Part shown: positions 36,276 through 45,423 of the stretch, piece by piece
How positions within the stretch are numbered: the stretch's first letter is position 1
Layout of the letters: each line of letters opens with the position of its first letter
Source: Stutzerimonas stutzeri
GTDB taxonomy: Bacteria > Pseudomonadota > Gammaproteobacteria > Pseudomonadales > Pseudomonadaceae
Assembly: GCF_024448985.1 (NCBI RefSeq)
Contig: NZ_JAMOII010000022.1
Location: 1 to 60,119, forward strand
Reading direction: 5' to 3'
DNA length: 60,119 bases
Translations under genes and position numbers: made by a program
The notes under the pieces: model-generated
Seen by the model: only the letters and a program-made list of their open reading frames with translations
Databases searched by the model: none
What the model was told of the DNA's origin: nothing

Positions 36276-39200
36276 TGGTCTTCCTCCTCGTCGGCCAGGG
36301 CATCCAGCGCCGGGCCAATGAGCTGTTCGGCCAGGGCTTCGAAACGCGCATCCAGTGGATCGCGGTCGCGAAAGGCCAGTGCGTTCCAGGGGTCTTCCGA
36401 CTCGGCAGCGATGGGACTGAATTCGGCACCGAGCCAGGCTTCGCGGGCACGTTTGCGTGCACAGTCGAGCGGCTCACTCCCACGGGCCGGCTTGCGGTAG
36501 CCCTTGGCGAAGGCATGGCTGCTGCGCGGCAGCAGCGGCAGCGGTTCGCGGATGGCGCAGCGATAAGCCGCCAGCCAAGGCTCGAGCAGCTCGGCAGCAT
36601 TGGCCAGCGGGCCCAGTTGCCAGTCGCTGGCCGGTGAGAGCATCAGGCTGTGGCGTTCGATGCCGGGTGTCGCGGACAGGTTGAGCAAGAGGTGACGCAG
36701 CCAGAACGGCGGAAGATCCCACTCGCCAAGCCGGCCGAGCTTCCAGCCGAACAGTCCAGCCGGGGTCACGCCGTCGAGCCAGCCGTGCACGCGCACGCCG
36801 GCCAGGGTGATGTCCACCGGCAGCGGCTCGGGCACCGCATCCGGCCGCAGCTCGAACAGGCGCGGCGCGAAGGCACGCACCGGGCCGCGCAGCTTGCCCC
36901 ACAGCGCCTGGCCCAGTTCGCCGGTAGGCAGCCAGCCGGCGGCGCAGGCCATGCGCCGCTCCTCCTCATCACTCCAGCCATGTTCCATCGCTTGCAGCGA
37001 GAGTCGACGCAGGCCGTTCCAGGCGGGCATTTCCAGATCGAAGGGCTCGTCGCTGGCAAGGGCCTCCTGGTCATCGGCCAGACGCAAACCGAGGCGCTGC
37101 TCGAGCAGAAAGCGCGCCGGATGGCGAAAGCATTGCAGCAGCTGCGACGGCTCGATGGTCAGCCAGGCTTCGTCCGGCTCGGCCAGAAGGCTGGCGAACG
37201 GCTGTGCCTGTGACTGCGGGGGTTCTGCCAGACGCTGGGCGGCACGGAACCAAGGCAGCGAATAACCGGCGCAGGCTGCGTGATCGAAATTGCGCGGTGA
37301 GAACGGCTGCAACGGGTGGGCGACGAGAATCTTCTCGCTGGCCGGCCGCGACCCGTCGGCCAACACCGCGGTCATGTCCACCGCTTCGAGCACTTCGCTG
37401 AGTAGCACCGAGGGCGGCAACACGGCGTTGTCGCGTGGGTCGCGGCCGACATAGGACAGGTACAGCGACTCACGCGCCGAAAGCAGGGTTTCGAGCAGCA
37501 GGTAGCGATCGTCCAAACGTCGAGCCCGGTCGCCACGGCGCGGGTGCCGACCGATCAGGTCGAAGCCCGACGGCGGCGTGCGTCGTGGGAAGGCGCCATC
37601 GTCCAGCCCGAGCAGGCAGACCAGCCGGAACGGCAGGCTGCGCATCGGCACCATGGTGCAGAAGGTCACCGCACCGGTGAGAAAGCCCGAGGCGCCGCCG
37701 CCCTGCTGCAAGGCAGCGCTGAGCTGCTGGTGCACCAGTTCCAGCTCGATGGGCCGCGCCAGGTCGGCGGCCAAGGCTTGCTCACGCAAGGCGGCACAGG
37801 CCTGGGACAGCAGCAACAGGGTCTCACCGGCCTCGCGCTCGTCGAACAGCGTATCGATCAACGCTTGCAGGTCATCCGCCCACTCTGCCAGCGGACGCGG
37901 TCGAGCCAGCTGGTCGGCCAGAGCACCAAGCCGCTCGACGAACTCCACCAGCCTTCCGAGCAACTGCCCGCGCGCGCCTTCGAGGGCGTCCAGCGGCCAA
38001 TGCTCACCGAGCAGCGGTGCGCTGTCGCCGGCCAGCTGAGGCGGCGCGGCGAATCCCAGCAGCAGCCGGTCCAGCCCCTGGCGCCAGGTGAAGGCGGACT
38101 CATCCGGCAGGCCCAGACGTGCGCGCTGGCTGCCGTCGCGGCCCCAGCGCACCCCGGCTTCGCGCAGCCAGTCACGCACCAGCGGCAGGTCCTCGCTTTC
38201 GATGCCGGCGCGGCGGGCGATGGCCGGCTGTTCCAGCCAGGCGAGGATTTCCTCGGCCGCGAAACGGCTCTGCGCCAGCAACAGGAGTTCAAGGAAGGCC
38301 TCGATCAGCGGCACTTCGGCACGCAGGCTACGGTCGGCGAGGCTGTAGGGAATCCGCGGGCTGCCCTCGCGCGGGGCGAACACCGCCTCGATAAAGGGCG
38401 CGTAGCGCTCGATATCCGGAGTCAGCACCACAACCTGATCCGGCGTCAGCGCCGGGTCGGCGGCAAAGCGCGCCAGCAGCTGGTCGTGGAGAATTTCCAC
38501 CTCGCGCAGCGGCGAATGAGCGATGTGCACCTCCAGCGAGCGGTCGTCCTCGGCGAGCTTCAGGCGCTCCTCGGGCAACCGGGTGCGCAGGCGCAGGATG
38601 TCGTTCTGCAAGGCATGCAGCAGGCTGTCGTCATGCAAGTCTTCGTCTTCGGAGTACAGGCCGATCTCCTGGCTGCCCTCGCTGGCCGCCAGGCTAAACA
38701 GCGAATCGAAAAAGTCACGACCCTGTTTACCCAGACTCGCCAGTAATGGATGCCCCACGTCCAGATACCAGTCATCGGCGCCGCTCTCGGGCTGGCGCGC
38801 CAGTTCCCGGATATCACGAATCTCGCCCCAGGACTCTCGGCTCGGGTTGAGCGCACAGACCACCACGTCGATATGCCGGGCCAGACCGTCCAGCACACGC
38901 AGGTGATGCGGCGGCAGGCTGCTGATGCCAAATACCAGAAGGCGCTCGGGCAGGCCGGGCAAGGGCTCGTCGCTGTAGAGGCGTTGCAGCAAGTCGCCGA
39001 GCAGCCGTGCGCGATGCGGGTGGCCGTCCTTGGTCAGCTCACACCAGAGCAGTGCCTGCCAGGCTTCGTCGGGGCCGAGGTCCTGCGTTTCGCCACGTTC
39101 CCAGGCGGCCAGCCAGTCGTCGCGGTAGAGCAGATACTGGTCGAAGACGTCGGCGATCTTTGCCGCCAGCGACAGCCGCCGTCGTTCGTCGCCCCCGTCG

Positions 39201-39541
39201 AGATACTGTGCCAGGCGCGGCGCGAGTTCGAGATTGGCCGGCTCGCACAGCCAGCCGTACAGGCGCCAGGTCAGCGTCGAAGGGGAAAATGCCGATTGCT
39301 CCGGCAGGCTGCCCAGCACCGTGCGGCTCAGGTCCCAGACGAACTTCGCCGGCAGCTGTATTTCCAGCTGCATGGCGATGCCCTGCTTGCGCGCCAGCTC
39401 CAGAGTGAGCCAGCGGCCCATGCCCTGGCTCGGCACCACTACCAGTGCCGGGGCGAACGGATCGCTCAGCGGTTGGGCGAGCAAGGTGGTCGCCAGTTCG
39501 CCGAGGGTTTCCAGGTCGGGAGCGTGGTAGAGACTGAGCAT
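36272..39541 (-). CDS. recC: Exodeoxyribonuclease V subunit gamma (RecC)
   Basis: 1089 aa from the ATG at 39541 (MLSLYHAPDLETL, the usual RecC opening); the frame extends 14 residues further without support. Family stretches include PALVVVPSQGMGRWLTLELA, LPERLLVFGISSLPPHHLRVL, DQVVVLTPDIERYAPFIEAVF and SLPFRLVCLLGLDDGAFPRR. RecC is the inactive helicase/nuclease-fold subunit that scans for Chi. First gene of the cluster, with a 4-bp overlap with recB. No good Shine-Dalgarno is visible. Confidence 0.95.
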   Translation of the reverse strand: MLSLYHAPDLETLGELATTLLAQPLSDPFAPALVVVPSQGMGRWLTLELARKQGIAMQLEIQLPAKFVWDLSRTVLGSLPEQSAFSPSTLTWRLYGWLCEPANLELAPRLAQYLDGGDERRRLSLAAKIADVFDQYLLYRDDWLAAWERGETQDLGPDEAWQALLWCELTKDGHPHRARLLGDLLQRLYSDEPLPGLPERLLVFGISSLPPHHLRVLDGLARHIDVVVCALNPSRESWGEIRDIRELARQPESGADDWYLDVGHPLLASLGKQGRDFFDSLFSLAASEGSQEIGLYSEDEDLHDDSLLHALQNDILRLRTRLPEERLKLAEDDRSLEVHIAHSPLREVEILHDQLLARFAADPALTPDQVVVLTPDIERYAPFIEAVFAPREGSPRIPYSLADRSLRAEVPLIEAFLELLLLAQSRFAAEEILAWLEQPAIARRAGIESEDLPLVRDWLREAGVRWGRDGSQRARLGLPDESAFTWRQGLDRLLLGFAAPPQLAGDSAPLLGEHWPLDALEGARGQLLGRLVEFVERLGALADQLARPRPLAEWADDLQALIDTLFDEREAGETLLLLSQACAALREQALAADLARPIELELVHQQLSAALQQGGGASGFLTGAVTFCTMVPMRSLPFRLVCLLGLDDGAFPRRTPPSGFDLIGRHPRRGDRARRLDDRYLLLETLLSARESLYLSYVGRDPRDNAVLPPSVLLSEVLEAVDMTAVLADGSRPASEKILVAHPLQPFSPRNFDHAACAGYSLPWFRAAQRLAEPPQSQAQPFASLLAEPDEAWLTIEPSQLLQCFRHPARFLLEQRLGLRLADDQEALASDEPFDLEMPAWNGLRRLSLQAMEHGWSDEEERRMACAAGWLPTGELGQALWGKLRGPVRAFAPRLFELRPDAVPEPLPVDITLAGVRVHGWLDGVTPAGLFGWKLGRLGEWDLPPFWLRHLLLNLSATPGIERHSLMLSPASDWQLGPLANAAELLEPWLAAYRCAIREPLPLLPRSSHAFAKGYRKPARGSEPLDCARKRAREAWLGAEFSPIAAESEDPWNALAFRDRDPLDARFEALAEQLIGPALDALADEEEDQ

Positions 39542-39775
39542 GGGCAGACCATTGAAAAGCGAAGTGGGTAGGTTACAGACCACCCGCCCGGCTAGCGAGT
39601 GACCGCGTCATCGTGTGCCGGCCTCGCGACAACCTGCGTCGCGCCTCTCACTATGACAATTACTTGAACGGCGTTACCGCGCGAGGGTCAACCGGATATC
39701 CCGCGAGCTTTCCTGTGCCGGTTCGGCGCAGCCTTCGTCGTTGCCGCTCGCCGGGTTGCTGGAGAACGGTCCGAC

Positions 39776-41467
39776 ATGCTGACGTTGCTGCACCTGCTTT
39801 CCTCCATCGCCTTGCTGGTCTGGGGCACGCATATCGTGCGGACCGGGATCATGCGGGTCTATGGCTCGCATCTGCGGCGCATGCTCGGCCACAGCATGGC
39901 CAACGCGCCGATGGCCTTCACCGCCGGCATCGGCGTCACCGCACTGGTACAGAGCAGCAACGCGACGGCATTGCTGGCGATCTCATTCGTTGCGCAGGGG
40001 CTGATGGCTCTACCCACAGCCCTCGCGATCATGCTTGGCGCTGATGTCGGCACGGCGCTGATGGCGCGGGTGCTGACGCTCGACCTGTCCTGGCTGTCGC
40101 CGTTGTTCACCCTCGTAGGGGTCTGCCTATTCCTGTCGCGCAAGCAGACCCGCGCCGGCCAGCTCGGGCGTGTACTGATCGGTCTGGGCCTGATCATCCT
40201 GGCGCTGCAGTTGATCGTCCAGGCCGCCGCGCCGATCACCGAAGCGCGCGGCATGCGCGTACTGTTCTCATCGCTGGCCGGCGACACTCTATTGGCGGTT
40301 GTCGTGGGTGCTCTATTCGCGGTGCTCTCTTATTCCAGCCTCGCCGCCGTGCTGCTCACCGCGACCCTCGCCAGCGCCGGCTTGATCAGCCTGCCGGTGG
40401 CGCTCGGCGTGGTGATCGGCGCCAACGTCGGCAGTGGCGTGCTGGCCTGGTTCAACGCCACCGTGCAACCGGCATCCGCTCGCCGCGTGGCGCTGGGCAA
40501 TCTGCTGTACAAGCTCGCCGGGCTGGTGGTATTGCCCTTCCTGCCAATGCTGGTCGAGTGGATGGCGACCCTCGGCTACAGCGCGCAAACTCAAGTCATC
40601 GCCTTTCACCTGGCCTACAACACGGCGCGCTGCGTGCTGTTGCTGCCCACGGTGGGCCTGATGGCCAGGCTATGCGAGCGCCTGCTGCCGGAACGTGTGC
40701 TGGATGGCGGCATCGCTCAGCCGCGCCATCTCGATCCCACTGCACTGGATACCCCGACGCTGGCCCTGGCCTATGCCACGCGCGAAACCCTACGCATCGG
40801 CGATCTGGTTGAAACCATGTTGGCGCGCCTGCTGGAAGTGTTGCGGGAGGACCGGCCGGAACCGGGCGAAGAAATTCGCCGGCTGGACGACGACGTCGAT
40901 GCGCTTTACAGCGGGGTGAAACTCTATCTGGCGCGAATGCCCCGCGAAGACCTGGCCGAGCAGGAAAGCCGGCGCTGGGCGGAAATCATCGAACTGGCGA
41001 TCAACCTGGAGCAGGCCGGCGACATCATCGAACACATGCTGGGCAAGGTGCAAAATATCAAGACGTCCAAGCGGCGCTCGTTCTCTGACAGCGGATTGGA
41101 GGAGCTCAGTCAGCTGCATGCCTTACTCAGCGCCAACCTCAGCCTGGGGTTATCGGTATTCCTGTCCGGTGACGCTCACAGTGCACGCCAATTGCTGCAG
41201 CAGAAGCGCCAGTTTCGCAAGCGCGAGCGCGAACTGGCCCATGCCCACGTGCACCGCTTGCATCAGCAAGTGGTGGAAAGCATCGAGACAAGCGCAGCAC
41301 ACCTGGAGCTGATTGCGGACATGAAGCGTCTGAACTCACTGTTCTGCAGCGCGGCTTACGCGGCGCTCGAAGGACCCGGCAGCGGTAAGCCCCGTCCCAC
41401 AGGCGAAGCGCTGGCCACACGTAAAACAGCGGTCTCCAAGCATCAGCTGCCCGGGAAACCAGCCTGA
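39776..41467 (+). CDS. Na/Pi cotransporter family protein with PhoU-like tail
   Basis: 563 aa. The N-terminal half has about eight hydrophobic segments, with the duplicated QSS-type motif of the NptA family: ALVQSSNATALLAISFVAQG (about 55-74) and an LSYSSLAAVLL counterpart near residue 183. LGADVGTALMARV and IGANVGSGVLAWF are the paired glycine motifs. Residues 330-540 are a helical PhoU-like domain. It probably exports or imports phosphate with sodium. Unlinked to, but in the same window as, pst and glpQ; no clear Pho box was found ahead of it. Confidence 0.88.
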   Translation: MLTLLHLLSSIALLVWGTHIVRTGIMRVYGSHLRRMLGHSMANAPMAFTAGIGVTALVQSSNATALLAISFVAQGLMALPTALAIMLGADVGTALMARVLTLDLSWLSPLFTLVGVCLFLSRKQTRAGQLGRVLIGLGLIILALQLIVQAAAPITEARGMRVLFSSLAGDTLLAVVVGALFAVLSYSSLAAVLLTATLASAGLISLPVALGVVIGANVGSGVLAWFNATVQPASARRVALGNLLYKLAGLVVLPFLPMLVEWMATLGYSAQTQVIAFHLAYNTARCVLLLPTVGLMARLCERLLPERVLDGGIAQPRHLDPTALDTPTLALAYATRETLRIGDLVETMLARLLEVLREDRPEPGEEIRRLDDDVDALYSGVKLYLARMPREDLAEQESRRWAEIIELAINLEQAGDIIEHMLGKVQNIKTSKRRSFSDSGLEELSQLHALLSANLSLGLSVFLSGDAHSARQLLQQKRQFRKRERELAHAHVHRLHQQVVESIETSAAHLELIADMKRLNSLFCSAAYAALEGPGSGKPRPTGEALATRKTAVSKHQLPGKPA

Positions 41468-41526
41468 CGGCGCCGACACCCTGAGCGCCCGCTTGCCACG
41501 GACCTCGACAACCGGCACCCGTAAAA

Positions 41527-41557
41527 AACCCCGGCGATGCGTGGCATGGCCGGGGTT
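41527..41557 (-). terminator. Terminator for the TRAP permease gene
   Basis: AACCCCGGC / GCCGGGGTT stem (41527-41535 and 41549-41557). On the minus strand it is followed by TTTTAC after the stem's own T's, giving a run of six T. It also faces the end of the Na/Pi gene. Confidence 0.82.
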
Positions 41558-41576
41558 GGTCAGTAGCGCGGAACGG

Positions 41577-44129
41577 TTAGTCCCGCTTGCGTCGCCGTTG
41601 CATCCACACCACCAGGCCAAACAGCAGTAGAGCGGGCAGCCACATCCACTCCTTGGCCCAGCGATCGGTAGGTGCGCGTACAGCAAGAATTTCCTGATCG
41701 AATTGCAGACCTAATTCGGCGGCCGGGCTGCCGAAGGTCACACTATCGACCAATACCTTGCCGTCCTCCTCGTAGGTCATCAGGCCCAGCTTCTCCAGCT
41801 TTTCCTCGCCGGTTTCACCGTCCGGAATCGCAACTAGCAAGCTGAACTCACGCACGTCGCCTACAGCATCTTCACCCCTAATCCGCAGGCGCAGCTGGCT
41901 GTCTTCTTCAACCATTTCCAGCGCCTGCACCAGCTCGGTCGGCGGAATATCGCGGTACGGATCATGCACGATGTCCATCCAGAAGCCTGGACGGAACAAG
42001 GTGAAGGCGGTCAGCAGCAACAGGATATTTTCATACCAGCGGCTGCGAACCAGGAAATAGCCTTGAGTGCCCGCCGCGAAGATCAGCATCGCCAAAGTTG
42101 CGATGATGAAGATCACGACCCCATGCCAGAAATCCACATCGATCAGCAGCAGATCGGTATTGAAGATGAACAGGAACGGCAGCGCCGCGGTGCGCAAGCT
42201 GTAGTAAAACGCCACAACGCCCGTCTTGATGGGATCGCCCTTGGACACGGCTGCAGCCGCGAACGAGGCTAGCCCCACTGGCGGCGTGACGTCAGCCATG
42301 ATGCCGAAGTAGAAGACGAACAGATGCACGGCGATCAGCGGTACGATCAGGCCGCTCTGCTGCCCAAGTGCCACAACCACAGGCGCCAGCAGGCTGGATA
42401 CAACGATGTAGTTGGCGGTGGTAGGCAGCCCCATACCCAGGATCAGGCTGAGGAACGCCGTCAGCAGCAGCATCAGCATCAGGTTGCCCATGGACAGCAG
42501 CTCGACCAGATCGGCGAGCACCAGCCCGACACCGGTCTGCGACACCGCGCCCACGATGATACCGGCCGCCGCTGTGGCAATGCCGATACCGATCATGTTG
42601 CGAGCACCGGCTATCAAGCCTTCGCGCAGGTCGACCACGCCGTCCATGAAGGTACCGTGCTGGTGACTGCCATCCTTGCGCAGCATCGACAACAGCGGGC
42701 GCTGAGTCAGCAGAATGATCACCAGCATCACCGAGCCCCAGAATGCAGACAGCCCGGGCGACAGCCGCTCGACCATCAAACACCAGACCAGCACAACCAC
42801 CGGCAGCAAAAAGTGCAGGCCCGAGAGCAGCACCGGACGGGTTTGAGGAAGTTTCTCCAGCGGGGCGTTTGGATCTTCGGCGGGCAGCGGTGGGTTGCTT
42901 GCGGCAACCTTCAGCAATGCCACATAGACCACTGCCAGCAATGCGCCGATCACCCAGATCGCGGCATCGCCCAGTGCAGGCTTGAGCCAGCCCAACCCGT
43001 AGTAGACCGCGAGCGACAAGCCGGATATCAGCGCAGCCCCAAAGGCGAAGCCGATCAGACGCTGCATCCATGGCTTGGCAACGCTCGCCCGCGGCAACGC
43101 CGTGAGGCCTAGCTTGAGCGACTCCAGATGGACGATGTAAACCAATGCGATATAGGAAATCAGCGCAGGCAGAAACGCGTGCTTGATCACCTCGACGTAG
43201 GGGATGCCGACGTACTCGACCATGAGGAAGGCCGCAGCTCCCATGACCGGCGGCATGATCTGGCCGTTCACCGACGAGGCGACTTCCACCGCACCGGCTT
43301 TCTCAGCAGAGAACCCGGTGCGTTTCATCATCGGAATGGTAAAGGTGCCGGTGGTCACGACGTTGGCGATGGACGAGCCTGAGATCAGACCGGTCATGCC
43401 TGACGCCACCACCGCAGCCTTGGCCGGACCACCACGGAAATGGCCGAGCATGCTGAAGGCCAACTGGATGAAATAGTGGCCGGCGCCGGCGCGCTCGAGC
43501 AGCGCACCGAACAAGACGAACAGGAACACGAAACTGGTGGAGACCCCCAAGGCGATACCGAACACGCCCTCAGTAGTGATCCACTGATGGTTGGCCAGCG
43601 CAGTGAAACTCACGCCTCGATGCGCCAACAGACCCGGCATGTAAGGACCAGCGAGGCTGTAGGCAAGAAATATCAGGGCAATCACGGCGAGGGCTGGGCC
43701 AAGCGCGCGACGAGTGGCTTCCAGCAACAATGGAATGCCGATGCATGCCGTAACCAGATCCATGGTGGTCAGGTTGCCGGGGCGTTGGGCAAGCTGCTCA
43801 TAGGCGATGAATAGATATCCAGCGCTAGCGGCCGCAATCAACCCTAACGCGATATCGATCAGCGGAACCCGATCACGCGGCGATCGTTTGAATGCCGGGT
43901 AAGCGAGAAACGCGAGGAGCAAGGCAAACGCAAGGTGAATCGAGCGTGCCTCGGTGTTATTGAACACGCCGATGCGCAGCATGAAGGGCAAGGGCGAAGC
44001 GATCCACAGCTGAAACAGCGACCAGAGCAGGGCCAGGCCCGCTATCAGCTTCGCCATCGCGCCGGCCGGCAGGCGCGCCCCGACGTCCTTGGCGACCAGC
44101 TCTTCAGTGGAAAGATGGTTGTCTTGCAT
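41577..44129 (-). CDS. TRAP transporter fused permease (DctQM type) with DUF3394 tail
   Basis: 850 aa, many hydrophobic helices. The DctQ-like four-helix part is at about 25-175 and the DctM-like part at about 185-700, with SGMTGLISGSSIANVVTTGTF, VNGQIMPPVMGAAAFLMVEY and LGMGLPTTANYIV, the repeated family motifs. The C-terminal 130 residues match the DUF3394 extension of TAXI-linked permeases, with a final helix before MQRRRKRD. It imports organic acids driven by the sodium gradient together with the TAXI protein encoded upstream. Substrate is unknown. Confidence 0.92.
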   Translation of the reverse strand: MQDNHLSTEELVAKDVGARLPAGAMAKLIAGLALLWSLFQLWIASPLPFMLRIGVFNNTEARSIHLAFALLLAFLAYPAFKRSPRDRVPLIDIALGLIAAASAGYLFIAYEQLAQRPGNLTTMDLVTACIGIPLLLEATRRALGPALAVIALIFLAYSLAGPYMPGLLAHRGVSFTALANHQWITTEGVFGIALGVSTSFVFLFVLFGALLERAGAGHYFIQLAFSMLGHFRGGPAKAAVVASGMTGLISGSSIANVVTTGTFTIPMMKRTGFSAEKAGAVEVASSVNGQIMPPVMGAAAFLMVEYVGIPYVEVIKHAFLPALISYIALVYIVHLESLKLGLTALPRASVAKPWMQRLIGFAFGAALISGLSLAVYYGLGWLKPALGDAAIWVIGALLAVVYVALLKVAASNPPLPAEDPNAPLEKLPQTRPVLLSGLHFLLPVVVLVWCLMVERLSPGLSAFWGSVMLVIILLTQRPLLSMLRKDGSHQHGTFMDGVVDLREGLIAGARNMIGIGIATAAAGIIVGAVSQTGVGLVLADLVELLSMGNLMLMLLLTAFLSLILGMGLPTTANYIVVSSLLAPVVVALGQQSGLIVPLIAVHLFVFYFGIMADVTPPVGLASFAAAAVSKGDPIKTGVVAFYYSLRTAALPFLFIFNTDLLLIDVDFWHGVVIFIIATLAMLIFAAGTQGYFLVRSRWYENILLLLTAFTLFRPGFWMDIVHDPYRDIPPTELVQALEMVEEDSQLRLRIRGEDAVGDVREFSLLVAIPDGETGEEKLEKLGLMTYEEDGKVLVDSVTFGSPAAELGLQFDQEILAVRAPTDRWAKEWMWLPALLLFGLVVWMQRRRKRD

Positions 44130-44166
44130 GAAATGAGGCCTGTTTTTTCAGGGAACGGAAACTGCG

Positions 44167-44196
44167 AAAACCCGTGGCATTAAGCACACGGGTTTT
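44167..44196 (-). terminator. Attenuating hairpin between TAXI protein and permease
   Basis: AAAACCCGTG / CACGGGTTTT (44167-44176 and 44187-44196), 10-bp perfect stem. On the minus strand it lies after the binding-protein stop and before the permease. Its position suits partial termination, giving excess binding protein. Confidence 0.7.
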
Positions 44197-44253
44197 CAGG
44201 CGAAAGCCGCAGACGGGTGGCCGTCCACGGCGATGCAGCAAGCCCGAAAGCCG

Positions 44254-45219
44254 TTACATCCAGCCTCGTTCCTTGTAGTAGCGCGCAGCGCCATCATGCA
44301 AGGGCGCAGACAGACCAACCTTGATCATGTCTTCCGGCTTCAGATCCTTGAAAGCTGGGTGCAGACGCTGGAAACGCTCGATGTTCTCGAACACCGACTT
44401 GACCAGCTTGTAGACCACTTCGTCATCGACCTTGGAGGTGGTGGAGAGCACCGCCTTGCCGCCGATGGACTGTGTGGCACTGTCGTTGCCCTTGTACATG
44501 CCGCCTGGGATTTCTGCCTTGGTGTAATACGTCTTGTCCGCCAGCAGCTTGTCGATTTCCGGTCCGGTGATCGGTACCAGAACCGCGTCGACGGTCGTGG
44601 TGGCTTCCTGGATCGCGCCATTGGGGTGACCGACGAAGTAGGTCATGGCATCGATGTTGTTGTCACCCAGTGCGCTGGCCTGCTCGGCCGGCTTGAGCTC
44701 GGCGGCAAGGGCGAAGGCCGACTTGTCCCAGCCTTTTTCCTTCATGATTTCTTCAAGGGTGTCACGCTGACCGGAACCTGGGTTGCCGATGTTGACGCGC
44801 TTGCCTTTCAGATCATCCAGGCTCTTGATGTTGGCGTCGCGGCGCGCCAGCACGGTGAACACTTCACTTTGCAGCGAGAAGACGGCACGGATGTCGTCCA
44901 TCTTGCCTTCGCTCTTGAACGGCTCCACGCCTTCCATCGCTTTGTATTGATGGTCGGATTGCATGATTCCAAAGTTGAACTCACCGCTGCGCAGACCGTT
45001 GACGTTTGCCACGCCGCCGCCGCTGGCTGGAGCGTTGCACTTGAGATCCTCAGCGTTGCGGTTCACGAAACGGCAGATCGACTGGCCTGCAACGTAGTAA
45101 ACGCCCGTCTGGCCACCGGTGCCGATGGTGACGAATTGCTCTTGCGCCTGAGCCACACCGCTCAGACCGGTCCCCGCCAATGCGGCGGAAAATATCCATG
45201 CCAAGGATTTGCCTTTCAT
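44254..45219 (-). CDS. TAXI family TRAP solute-binding protein
   Basis: 321 aa from the ATG at 45219, which has AAGGAG 7 nt ahead; the frame continues to 45270 without support. Signal peptide ends GVAQA at about residue 24. FVTIGTGGQTGVYYVAGQSICRF, LRSGEFNFGIMQSDHQYKA and VNIGNPGSGQRDTLEEIM are the conserved segments of the TAXI (TRAP-associated extracytoplasmic immunogenic) family. It captures a small organic anion, perhaps a dicarboxylate or glutamate-like acid, for the fused permease downstream. A two-component system lies directly upstream on the same strand. Confidence 0.93.
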   Translation of the reverse strand: MKGKSLAWIFSAALAGTGLSGVAQAQEQFVTIGTGGQTGVYYVAGQSICRFVNRNAEDLKCNAPASGGGVANVNGLRSGEFNFGIMQSDHQYKAMEGVEPFKSEGKMDDIRAVFSLQSEVFTVLARRDANIKSLDDLKGKRVNIGNPGSGQRDTLEEIMKEKGWDKSAFALAAELKPAEQASALGDNNIDAMTYFVGHPNGAIQEATTTVDAVLVPITGPEIDKLLADKTYYTKAEIPGGMYKGNDSATQSIGGKAVLSTTSKVDDEVVYKLVKSVFENIERFQRLHPAFKDLKPEDMIKVGLSAPLHDGAARYYKERGWM

Positions 45220-45423
45220 GGATTCACTCCTTATTGGTTGTTGGATTGCCTCGCCGCACCTCGTGAGCATTTGGCGAGAAGTTTGGAGTCTAGCAGGCCA
45301 TCGGTTTCACACGTAACGATGTAAGGGTCGCAGGTGAAAGCGCCGAAGGCGGCCAGCACATCGAGACCGGAGATTTCGACTCAGTTGCCCGGCGTGCGTT
45401 CCAGCGTGTGCGTCGCTGACGGC

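Noticed and set aside
39542-39775. Pho box before the Na/Pi cotransporter
   Set aside because: Only scattered GACA/GTCA words without the 11-bp phasing.
45220-45423. Sigma-54 promoter before the TAXI gene
   Set aside because: No GG-N10-GC pair with acceptable flanks was found on the minus strand.
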